NCBI GenBank assembly: GCA_017617475.1
Contig: JAFZWC010000044.1
Location: 1-43,853 of the forward strand
From: Bacteroidales bacterium
GTDB taxonomy: Bacteria > Bacteroidota > Bacteroidia > Bacteroidales > UBA932
Length of the DNA: 43,853 bases
Direction of reading: 5' to 3'
The notes beneath the pieces are model-generated. The model had not been told where the DNA came from. It did no database searches and saw only the letters and a program-made list of their open reading frames with translations. Position numbers and translations under genes: made by a program. This document shows, one piece after another, positions 1 through 8,000 of the stretch (position 1 is its first letter; the number at the start of each line of letters is the position of its first letter).

Positions 1-14
1 ACGCAGAAGACAAT

Positions 15-75
15 GGGAGGGGCCGGAGTGGAGCGAAGCGGAACGGAGTCCCCCGGGAGGGCATCCCTTCCTCCG
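15..75 (+). repeat. Copy A of a GC-rich palindromic repeat family, possibly cut by the window edge
   Basis: Positions 19-54 are identical over 36 nt to the reverse complement of 3856-3891, which lies inside the element embedded in mtaB. After that the two stay similar and end in CCTTCCTCCGA (A) or CCTCCTCCGA (B). The motif GGGAGGGGCC at 15-24 also occurs in copy C at 15620-15629, and GCGAAGCGG is common to all three. There is no gene in 1-149; whether the element starts at about 15 or continues left of the window cannot be seen. Confidence 0.75.
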
Positions 76-92
76 ACTCCTCATCCATACAT

Positions 93-145
93 AAAAAAGA
101 GAGTGACCTAAGTCAATTTGACTTTTTGGTCACCCTCTTTTTTTT
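93..145. terminator. Bidirectional intrinsic terminator
   Basis: An A-tract (93-98) and GAGAGTGACC (99-108) face GGTCACCCTC (128-137) and a T-tract (138-145). An inner palindrome, AAGTCAA (110-116) with TTGACTT (118-124), extends the hairpin. A T-run follows the stem on both strands, so it can end the minus-strand operon whose last gene stops at 150, and any plus-strand transcript entering from the left. Confidence 0.85.
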
Positions 146-149
146 GTAT

Positions 150-1097
150 CTAATACAACAGCCCTTCGTAGAAGATGCTGTAGGAGGGAATGTAGAAGAG
201 AAGCAGCAGGACGGCCAGCCACCAGGGCAGCAGGCAGAAGAAGAGGATGGCCCACAGGAGGCCGATGAGGGGCCAGAGGAGGAGGCGCACCATAAAGCGG
301 GCCGAATTGCAGAAGGCCTTGTCCTTGATCTTGTGGCAGAGGAATTCGGCCGTGGCCCACATGGGGAAGCTGAGGACGGCGGCGACCAGCCAGAAGGGAA
401 AGAGGAGGATGCGCTTCCAGAGGGGGTGCTTGCCGGAGGGGGCGTCGGGCCAGACCAGTGCGCTCATCCGGCCGTACAGCAGTTCGCGGAAGGCCTGGTA
501 CTGTTCGGCCTCCGAAAGGCCGGCGTTCTGCGCCAGGAAGGCGTTTACGTCAATGGGTTCTCCGTACTGGAGGTGCACCGTCCGGCGGAAATGGAAGAAA
601 TCGCCGTAGTTGATGCCGGTGGGAACCACGTAGGTCTGGCGCTGGGCAGCGCTGCGGAAAGCGATGCGCGATGTGCCCTTGCGGATGGGCTGAAGCGTGC
701 GTCCCGGCGTGTGGCGGCCTTCGGGGAACATGCAGAAAGGAACGCCGTTGGCCAGGGAATCGTCTATTTCGTCAAAAGTCTTGTAGTTGTCCGTCACCGT
801 GCGCAGTCCGTCCCGCTCGCGCGTCATGGGGAGAATCTTCAGGAAGCGGAGCGCCTTGTCGGCGGTGGGGTTTCTGAAGATATCGGCCCGGGCGCCGAAC
901 ACCGTGGGGCCCTTGCGCGTCTGCAGTACCACCAGCGCATCCAGCAGGGTGTTGGTGTGATTGGGCGCAATGATCACGGCGCCGTCGGCGGGGAGTGCCC
1001 CTTCGGCCTGGATTCTGCCGTAGCTCTCGCGGGTGCAGAGGTCTACATAGGGCCGGAGGAAACTGTACCAGCGGTTATGCTCCCAAATTTTAGGCAT
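150..1097 (-). CDS. PlsC-type glycerophosphate acyltransferase-like membrane protein
   Basis: This 315-residue protein has a lysophospholipid acyltransferase domain at about residues 30-230. The catalytic block is N46-H47 followed by D53 (NHTNTLLDA), with H-X5-D spacing rather than the textbook H-X4-D. The glycerophosphate-binding block is FPEGRH at about 134-139. The last 90 residues hold two to three hydrophobic segments (a VLSFPMW stretch and a long leucine/tryptophan-rich segment) that should anchor it in the inner membrane. The family transfers acyl chains to lysophospholipids; the exact acceptor cannot be read from the sequence. It is the last gene of the operon that starts with tamB, its start overlaps the preceding transporter stop by 8 bp, and a terminator follows at once. 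Confidence 0.85.
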   Translation of the reverse strand: MPKIWEHNRWYSFLRPYVDLCTRESYGRIQAEGALPADGAVIIAPNHTNTLLDALVVLQTRKGPTVFGARADIFRNPTADKALRFLKILPMTRERDGLRTVTDNYKTFDEIDDSLANGVPFCMFPEGRHTPGRTLQPIRKGTSRIAFRSAAQRQTYVVPTGINYGDFFHFRRTVHLQYGEPIDVNAFLAQNAGLSEAEQYQAFRELLYGRMSALVWPDAPSGKHPLWKRILLFPFWLVAAVLSFPMWATAEFLCHKIKDKAFCNSARFMVRLLLWPLIGLLWAILFFCLLPWWLAVLLLLFYIPSYSIFYEGLLY

Positions 1098-2037
1098 TGT
1101 GCTTGCAACGGTTGAAAACGGTGGCCACGGTAAGGCCGGAAATGATGTGCCAGATGCCCCACCAGGCCGTAATCACCAGCATGCCGCCATGGGGCGGAAA
1201 ACCGGCGAAGAGGGAAGTGCCCAGCATGAGGGCAAGACCCAGGCCGCTGTTCTGGATACCGGTCTCGATGGTGAGGGTGCGGCGGTCGCGGAAGGGAACC
1301 TTGCCGATGGTACCCACGGAATAGCCGATTCCCAGGGCCATCAGGTTGTGCACCAGCACCACCAGGAAGATGTATTTGACGCTGAGGAGGAAGGCGTCGA
1401 TGTTGCTGCTGAAGCTAAGCACCACCATGGCAACGAAAATGATGATGGAAAGCCACTGGAGGGGCTTTTTGAGGGCGTTCGCCACCTTGGGAAGGTACTG
1501 GCTGGTGAGGATGCCCAGAATGAGCGGAATGCCCAGCAGGATGAAGATGGTCTTGAAGACGTCCCAGAGGGGAATCACCAGGGTGGGAATCTCGGCCGAT
1601 ACGGCGGCGCTGTGCAGATACAGGGAACCCCAGCACCAGAAGTTGAAGGGCGTGAGAACCACGGCCAGGGCGGTGGAAATGGCCGTGAGGCTCACGGAAA
1701 GCTCAATGTTGGCCTTGGCCAGGGAGCTCATGAAGTTGGAGATGTTGCCTCCGGGGCAGGCGGCCACCAGAATCATGCCCAAGCCCATCATGGGCGAAAT
1801 CCAGCCCGTGAGCAGAATGGCCAGCAGGCACGTAAAGGCGGGCAGCAGGATTAGCTGGCACAGCATGCCCAGCAGCACCGACTTGGGCTTCTTGAACACT
1901 TCTACAAAGATTTGCGGCTTGATTCCCAGGGCCACGCCGTACATGACGAAGGCCAGGATCACGTTGATGGTGTTCATGCCGCCGGCATTCAGGCTAACCT
2001 GGATGCTGTCGATGGTGTTGATAACTTCTTGTGTCAT
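1090..2037 (-). CDS. Bile acid:sodium symporter (BASS) family transporter
   Basis: 315 residues, nearly all hydrophobic, with about nine or ten predicted membrane helices. Two signature stretches of the BASS family are visible: CPGGNISN at about residues 107-114 and ETGIQNSGLG at about 254-263; in this family these unwound helix crossings bind sodium. Bacterial members carry bile acids, pantoate, pyruvate or other organic anions, so the name does not fix the substrate. The gene begins 13 nt after the metallo-hydrolase stop and overlaps the acyltransferase start by 8 bp, so it is co-transcribed. ATG at 2037 is the natural start because it precedes a polar N-terminus and the first helix. Confidence 0.9.
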   Translation of the reverse strand: MTQEVINTIDSIQVSLNAGGMNTINVILAFVMYGVALGIKPQIFVEVFKKPKSVLLGMLCQLILLPAFTCLLAILLTGWISPMMGLGMILVAACPGGNISNFMSSLAKANIELSVSLTAISTALAVVLTPFNFWCWGSLYLHSAAVSAEIPTLVIPLWDVFKTIFILLGIPLILGILTSQYLPKVANALKKPLQWLSIIIFVAMVVLSFSSNIDAFLLSVKYIFLVVLVHNLMALGIGYSVGTIGKVPFRDRRTLTIETGIQNSGLGLALMLGTSLFAGFPPHGGMLVITAWWGIWHIISGLTVATVFNRCKHNA

Positions 2038-2050
2038 ATGGGTTTGGGGA

Positions 2051-2959
2051 TTAGTCAGTGAGGGTTAGTCCGTCATGGGCGGGCTGTATGTCGGAATGGA
2101 TGCCGCGTTCGCGGCAAAGGGAGCGGAGGTCTTCGCAGAACTGCTGGTGCCGGGGGAAGGCGTGGCTCAGGTGGGTGAGCCAGGTATGGCGCGCACCAAT
2201 CCTGTCGGCCAGGTCCAGGGCCTGGTACAGCGAGAAATGGGAGTGATGGGGGTAGTAGCCCACCGTGTTCAGCGTGAGGTGTTCCAGCCCCTGAAGCTTA
2301 GGCATCTCGCTGTCCGGGAGGCTGCTCATGTCCGTGATGTAGGCGATGTTGCCGAAGCGGAAGCCCAGCACCGGCATCTGGTCGTGGAAGCCGCGGATGG
2401 GAATCACGTTGGGTGCCTCGTGCGGCGCCTCCACCACGGCATTGTCCGAGGGCAGGAGGCTGCCGTCGGCCTGGCGGTAGAAGTAGCCCTTGTCGTGCAC
2501 CCATTCCAGGTCTCCGGTATTCCAGAGGGAATCTACCCGGAAAGGCCGCTCGTCTATGAGGTGAACGTGCCATTCCGGTGCACCGGGGTATTTGTGATCG
2601 GCAAAGGCGTACGCGTAGTCGTTGCGAAGGGTTTTCAGGACCTTCTCTTCGCAGAAAATCTCGGCCGCCTTCCGGTCTATGTAATTGAAGGAACGGACAT
2701 CGTCCAGCCCGCCCGTGTGGTCCTTGTGGTTGTGCGTGAGGAGGATGGCGTCCAGGTGCCGGATGTCGGCCCTCAGCATCTGGGAGCGGAAATCGGGACC
2801 GGCGTCAATGAGAATGTTGAGCCCCTCCATCTGCACGAAGGCCGATGCGCGGAAGCGCTTGTCCCTTTCGTCGGCCGACTGGCACACGGGACATTGGCAG
2901 GCGATGATGGGCACCCCCTGCGACGTTCCCGTCCCCAGAAATGTCAGTTTTACACTCAT
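2051..2959 (-). CDS. MBL-fold metallo-hydrolase, PhnP/RNase Z-like
   Basis: 302 residues with a metallo-beta-lactamase fold. The metal motif H76-x-H78-x-D80-H81 (THNHKDH) is intact, and later metal ligands are likely at the TDMS and THLSH stretches. The N-terminus has FLGTGTSQG and then CQCPVC at 21-26, a cysteine-rich segment like that of PhnP-type phosphodiesterases. Relatives hydrolyse cyclic phosphodiesters or related esters; the substrate here is unknown. About 40 residues around 125-165 (DSLWNTGDLEW...) look like an insertion. ATG at 2959 overlaps the mtaB stop codon in an ATGA, which suggests translational coupling. Confidence 0.88.
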   Translation of the reverse strand: MSVKLTFLGTGTSQGVPIIACQCPVCQSADERDKRFRASAFVQMEGLNILIDAGPDFRSQMLRADIRHLDAILLTHNHKDHTGGLDDVRSFNYIDRKAAEIFCEEKVLKTLRNDYAYAFADHKYPGAPEWHVHLIDERPFRVDSLWNTGDLEWVHDKGYFYRQADGSLLPSDNAVVEAPHEAPNVIPIRGFHDQMPVLGFRFGNIAYITDMSSLPDSEMPKLQGLEHLTLNTVGYYPHHSHFSLYQALDLADRIGARHTWLTHLSHAFPRHQQFCEDLRSLCRERGIHSDIQPAHDGLTLTD

Positions 2960-4374
2960 AGCACTATCTCCTCCAACTGGTTCACCCGTGCGGGGTCGAA
3001 AGGCCGTTCCACCCGGATGTAATTACCCGTATAACCGCCCATGACGCCGTTTTTTACCGACGACTCCCACAGTACGGTCTCCTTAAGGCCTTTGTTGGCC
3101 TGCACGAACTCCTGATGCAACTGCTCGCACAGGGCTTCCAACCGGGCCACGCGCTCGGTCTTGAGGCTGTCCTTCACCTGGTCCTTCCATTCCGCAGCCC
3201 GCGTACCGGGACGCCGGGAGTAAGGGAAAACGTGGATGAAGGCCGGTTTGATGCGGTTTTTCAGGAAGTCGTATGTTTCCTGGAACAATTCCTCCGTCTC
3301 GCCCGGAAGGCCCACGATCACGTCAATGCCGAAGAATACCTGCGGTTCCCCGGGCCGGTTCATAGCTTGGCGGATGTAGTCGATGCGGGAGGCGAACAGT
3401 GCCGTGTCATACCTCCGGCCCACGCGTTTGAGCAGCGTGTCGCTGCCGCTCTGCAGCGGAATATGGAAATGCCGCTGGAACTTGGTCCCGGAAGCAATCC
3501 AGTCAACAATCTCCGGCGTAATTAAGTTGGGTTCAATGGACGAAATCCTGTACCTCTCAATGCCCTCCACCTGGTTCAGCGCCTTCAGCAGGTCCAGGAA
3601 AGTCTCTCCGGTAGTCCGGCCGAAGTCACCCGTGTTCACTCCGGTGAGCACCACTTCCTTCACCCCTTCTGCCGCAATGCTCTGCGCCATCTTCACCACC
3701 TCACAGATGGCTATATTCCGGCTCCTGCCCCTGGCAAAAGGCACCGTGCAGTAAGCGCAGAAATTGTCGCACCCGTCCTGAACCTTCAGGAAACTCCGCG
3801 TCCGCTCGCCGGAAGAGTAAGCTCCTAATGTATCGGAGGAGGAAGGTACCCCCCGGGGGGACTCCGTTCCGCTTCGCTCCACTCCGGCCCCGTGGGCAGG
3901 TAATATGGCGCCATCAGGCGCCCGGCCGTACCCGGGATTTTGCCGCGAGGCAAAATCGTAGAGGGAGGAAAGGCCGCGGGGGATAGTAGGGGGCAGAGCC
4001 CCCTCAATGTCCGGGGGTGGACAAGCCCCCCGGGGGGTACCTCCCTCCTCCGCTAGAGTCAGGATCTGTTTTTTCTCGTCGGCCCCGAAGACCTTCCAGA
4101 CTCCGTCTATGGAGAGGAGCTGGTCCTTGCGGAGCTGGGCGTAACAGCCGGTGACCACTATGCGGGCCTCAGGGGCCGTTTTGTGGGCACGGCGGATGAG
4201 GTTGCGGGACTTCTTCTCGGCCGTTTCGGTGACGGCGCAGGTATTGATGAGGTAGACATCGGCCTGCGCGGTCCAGGGCACCACCTCCCACCCGGCGGCC
4301 TGGAAGCCCCTTTCGTAGGTAGAGGTTTCTGCGTAATTGAGCTTGCAGCCCAGGGTGGTGAAGGCTATTTTCAT
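2956..4374 (-). CDS. mtaB: tRNA t6A37 methylthiotransferase MtaB carrying an in-frame repeat insertion
   Basis: 472 residues. Radical-SAM enzyme that adds a methylthio group to t6A at tRNA position 37, giving ms2t6A. The N-terminal MTTase domain has the three [4Fe-4S] cysteines C10, C46 and C77. The radical-SAM cluster is C202-x3-C206-x2-C209. A TRAM-like C-terminus ends in NYIRVERPFDPARVNQLEEIVL-type sequence. ATG at 4374 was chosen because MKIAFTTLGCKLN is the conserved family N-terminus; the frame stays open upstream only because it overlaps rsmI. Residues 108-181 are foreign: a Pro/Gly/Ser-rich stretch encoded exactly by the palindromic element at 3834-4052. It sits in the variable linker between the two catalytic domains. 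Without it the protein would be about 399 residues, short for the family, so the insertion may have replaced part of the normal linker. All catalytic motifs remain, so the enzyme is probably active. Confidence 0.95.
   Translation of the reverse strand: MKIAFTTLGCKLNYAETSTYERGFQAAGWEVVPWTAQADVYLINTCAVTETAEKKSRNLIRRAHKTAPEARIVVTGCYAQLRKDQLLSIDGVWKVFGADEKKQILTLAEEGGTPRGACPPPDIEGALPPTIPRGLSSLYDFASRQNPGYGRAPDGAILPAHGAGVERSGTESPRGVPSSSDTLGAYSSGERTRSFLKVQDGCDNFCAYCTVPFARGRSRNIAICEVVKMAQSIAAEGVKEVVLTGVNTGDFGRTTGETFLDLLKALNQVEGIERYRISSIEPNLITPEIVDWIASGTKFQRHFHIPLQSGSDTLLKRVGRRYDTALFASRIDYIRQAMNRPGEPQVFFGIDVIVGLPGETEELFQETYDFLKNRIKPAFIHVFPYSRRPGTRAAEWKDQVKDSLKTERVARLEALCEQLHQEFVQANKGLKETVLWESSVKNGVMGGYTGNYIRVERPFDPARVNQLEEIVL
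3834..4052 (-). mobile_element. Copy B: 219-bp MITE-like palindromic element inserted in frame in mtaB
   Basis: The two ends are inverted repeats of 27 bp with one mismatch, beginning CGGAGGAGG(A/G)AGGTACC. The length is 219 bp, exactly 73 codons, with no stop in the mtaB frame. Inside are several perfect hairpins: GGCGCC-ATCA-GGCGCC (3907-3922), GATTTTGCC-GCGA-GGCAAAATC (3936-3957, a GNRA loop) and AGGGGGC-AGA-GCCCCCT (3988-4004). A 36-nt block is shared with copy A. No transposase and no clear target-site duplication are visible. It resembles in concept the Rickettsia palindromic elements found inside genes, but no sequence relation is implied. Confidence 0.88.
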
Positions 4375-5084
4375 GCGCTTAGAATCAGAAAAACACACGG
4401 TCTTTTGCCTATGGTAACGGGATGCTGTTTCCACTGGGCTACCGTGCGGGTGCAAATGTACTGGTCCGGACAGGTGAGGTTGACGGCCACGCATACGCGG
4501 GTGTTTCCGGAAAGGCAGGAGAGCATGTCTGCCATCAGGGAATCGTTCCTGTACGGAGTTTCTATGAGAATCTGGGTCTGGCGGGCGCTGGCCGATCTTT
4601 TCTCCAGATTGCGGAGGGCGGCGCGGCGCTCTTCCGTCTTGGCGGGGATGTAGCCCGCGAAGGCGAAGGACTGGCCGTTGAGGCCCGATGCCATGAGAGC
4701 CATCATAAGGGACGAGGGCCCCACCAGGGGGACTACCTCTATGCCTTGGCGGTGGCACAGGGCCACCAGGAGGGCACCGGGGTCCGCCACGGCGGGAAGC
4801 CCGGCTTCCGACAGCAGGCCCACGTTCCGGCCATCGGCGAAGAGCTGGGCAAAGCTTTCCACTTGCGCCGGGTCCGTGTGTTCGTTGAGTTCGTGGAACT
4901 CCAAGCCTCCAATCTGGCCCTTGAGCCCTGCGGCCGACAGGAAGCGGCGGGCGGTACGCACCTCCTCCACCACGAAGCAGGTGAGGGTGGGAATGACCTC
5001 CAGCACCGATGCGGGCAGCACCTGTGCCGGATCCCCTTCGCCTAGGGGCGTGGGAATGAGGTAGAGTTTACCGTTGTTGGACAT
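4371..5084 (-). CDS. RsmI-family SAM-dependent methyltransferase
   Basis: 237 residues of the tetrapyrrole-methylase fold shared by RsmI, which 2'-O-methylates C1402 of 16S rRNA. Visible features are the N-terminal KLYLIPTPLG strand and loop, LLSEAGLPAVADPG at about 90-103 (the family's SAM-binding DPG region), VGPSS at about 120 and the ETPYRN segment near 175. It lacks the long C-terminal extension of typical RsmI, so it may be the shorter paralogue common in Bacteroidetes with a different rRNA or other target. ATG at 5084 (MSNNGKLYL) fits the family better than the in-frame ATG at 5105. Its start overlaps the tamB stop, and its stop overlaps the mtaB start in ATGA. Confidence 0.85.
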   Translation of the reverse strand: MSNNGKLYLIPTPLGEGDPAQVLPASVLEVIPTLTCFVVEEVRTARRFLSAAGLKGQIGGLEFHELNEHTDPAQVESFAQLFADGRNVGLLSEAGLPAVADPGALLVALCHRQGIEVVPLVGPSSLMMALMASGLNGQSFAFAGYIPAKTEERRAALRNLEKRSASARQTQILIETPYRNDSLMADMLSCLSGNTRVCVAVNLTCPDQYICTRTVAQWKQHPVTIGKRPCVFLILSA

Positions 5085-8000
5085 GGGCTTTACCGGTTTC
5101 GTCAATTTGCAGGGTTACGTTATTTGCGGGGCGGCGGGCCTCGTCCTGGGCCCGTTGCTCGCGCGTCTGGCGCTTGCTGAACAGATCCCGGAACAGCTGC
5201 CGGAAAGTGTTGAATTCCATCTGGTAGGCAATACCGCCGCCGTGCCGCTGGCTGTTGTCCAGGAAGGCCGACAGCTGGTCGGCCGAATGGGTGAACAGGC
5301 TCAGGCGCAGGGAGCCGCTGCGGTTGAGCTTGATTTCGATGTCTACGTCGCCGGCCACCTGGTTGGCCGAGACGCCGGCCAGGTTCTCGCGGTTGCCCAC
5401 CGTGCCGTTCACCACCACGCGGTTGTTGAACAGCTGCGTGCTCACAGCCACGTCGAAGATATTGTTGCCGGCCTGGGTGTTCTTGTAGTTAAGACCCAGG
5501 TCCAGGGGAATGTTCAGTTTCTGGAAGATGTTGTTCAGCTGGCCGGACATGATACTGGACACGTTGGAGAACAGCACGTCGCTGCCGCCGATGCTGATTC
5601 CGGAGTCTTCTGCCGGCAGGAAGCTGCCCGCCACCAGCAGGTAGACGAACTGCTTCTGGATCTTGTCCTCGGTGTTGAGGGCCCCTTCCACCTGCGCCTG
5701 GACGGCGGGGTTCAGGTCCGGGATGTCAATGCTGAAGCCCAGCTGCGGGTTGCTCAACTTGCCGGTGATGCTTATTCCGCAGTTCACCGTGCGGCGACTG
5801 GTGGCGCTTTCATCGGCAGTGAGGTTGTACAGGCTGGCCTTGGTCACATACAGGCCGTTCACGTTGAGGTCCGTGTTCATCACATCTCCGTTGAAGCGGA
5901 CGGAACTGCCGTCCTGGATGGTGAAGTCGCGGCTCACCAGGCTCATGGCGCTGAAGTGGAAGCTGCCGGAGTTAAGCGTGTAGTCGCCGTTGATGGTAAA
6001 CAGGCCCTGGCGGGACTTGCTCACCAGGTCCACGGTGCCCTGGCCCCTGCCGGTGAGCGAACTCTCGTTGTCCACGTCTATGTATACCTGGGCGTCCGGC
6101 GTGGCGCGTACCCGGACGTTAACGTTCAGCTCCGATCCCTGACTGCGGGTGGGGGTGGTCCGGCCACTTTTGACCATCTGCTCGTACGGGTCTTCTCCCT
6201 CCGGGGCTTCCTCCCTGAAAGTGAGGAGCTCGCGGGAACGGTCTCCTCCCGTGGAGCCCAGAGGAATGTGGACCTCGCCGGAACGGGTGGTGGCGTCAAT
6301 GTCCAGTTGAATCTTGCTCAGGTCTCCCGTCACATCTACGCGGCCGTTGCCGTAAACATTGCCGAAGAAGGACATGTCGGGGTCGGGAGGCATATTGAGC
6401 GCGTGCATCTGGTTAAACCGGACATGTACGTCCAGGCCGATGTTCTTGAAATCGTTGAAAAGGATGCCGCCCTGGACCGTTCCGCTGCCTTCCTCCCGGT
6501 CGCTCAGTCTCAAGGGCTTGAAGTAGAGGCCATTGTCGTCCAGCTCCAGGTTGCCTTCCACGGCATAGGGCACCTGGGTGAAATCCAGGGTAAGGGAGCC
6601 GTCCTCTATGCGCAGATTTTCGCTGCCGAAGTGCATCTTGTCCAGGGTTCCGCTCACATTGGCCATGCCGCTCAGCGCCCCCTGGAATTCCGAGAAGACG
6701 CTGGAAAGGAAGGGCTGGGCATAACCCAGTTCCAACTTGTCCATCAGGACCAGGACGCCCAGTTCGCGGGTGGCCGGAACCAGGAAGGCGCTGGCATCTA
6801 TGGAGCTTCGGCCGTTGAGCAGGTTGCGGACCATGGCCGTGAAGCGCTTGTTGGCGTCGTCGTAGTTGCTTACCAGACGCAGGGTGCCCAGGGGCTTGCC
6901 GGACACGTAGACGGAATCGCAGGTGATGCCGGAAATCAGGCCCGGAGCGGGAACGGTGGGGGAGATGAGGGTGGCACGGCCGGTGGCGAGGCCCTTCAAG
7001 TCCGGTGTGCCGCCCGTGATGGTGTTCAGCAGGGCCAGGTCGAACTGGTCCATGCGTACCCTCAGGGTGTCCGTATGGTTGTTGCGAAGGCCGCCGTCTA
7101 TGATGAGGGACTGGCGCTCGTGCGTGGCCTGGAGGTCACGCACCTGGATGTCTCCGGTTCTGTATTCGATGTCCTGCGACTTCAGGTGCCACTCACCGCC
7201 GCTGAAGCTGAATACCGAGGGATGTACCCGGCCCTTGACGGCCAGCTGGTCTTCTTTGCGGGACAAATCGGCCTTTAGCAGCACGTCCCCGTATGTTTTT
7301 CCGTCGTCCTGGTTATCGAAGGCATAGCCCAGTTCCACGTGGTTGTCCTGGGCCATCAGGGCTATCCGGTTGTTCAGCAGCTGGGTGCCGCCCAGGTCCA
7401 GGGTTCCGCCCGTAACCAAGGTATTGAGGGCGCTGCCCCGGTTGTTGGCTTCCAGGCGGAAGTCCTTGATGAAACGGTTGTTCATGGCCAGGCGCCCGGA
7501 GGTTACGTTGCCCAGGAGCAGGCCGCTGGTTCCTACGCTCAGGGTGGCGCGGGTCTTGTTCTCTATGTACAGGCCCGGTACCAGGAAGGTGATAAGGTCC
7601 TGTGCCTTAAGCACCTGGGCCGATACTTGGTAGCTGGCGCCGTTCCACGGCCGGGCCGGTTCTCCCAGCAGGGCGGGCAGCTCGCCGGCAATGAAGATGT
7701 CCTTGAGGTCTTTGACGAACTGGAACACGGACTGTGAGCCCAGGAACAGCATCTCAAGGGCTTCGGACTGGAGCGTGATGCGGTGCAGGCTGTCTTTCTG
7801 GGTGGCCTGGACGTGGAGGTCTCCCACCCGCTTGACGCCGTCCTGGCTCTCCAGCGTGATGCCGCTTACGGTGACCTTGCCGTTCAGGTTGTCGGCATCG
7901 GCCCTGCGGATGTCGGAATCCACCTTGAGGCTAACTCCCGCCACGTCGCGCTTGTCCACGTGGATGGCGGCCAGATTGGCCTTCTTCAGGTCCAGATTGA

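Noticed and set aside
3831..4055. Target-site duplication flanking the mtaB element
   Set aside because: The flanks GTAT and CTAG do not form a direct repeat, so the insertion mechanism cannot be inferred.
4375..4758. N-terminal extension of mtaB by about 128 residues
   Set aside because: It overlaps the rsmI-like gene, and MKIAFTTLGCKLN at 4374 is the conserved family start.
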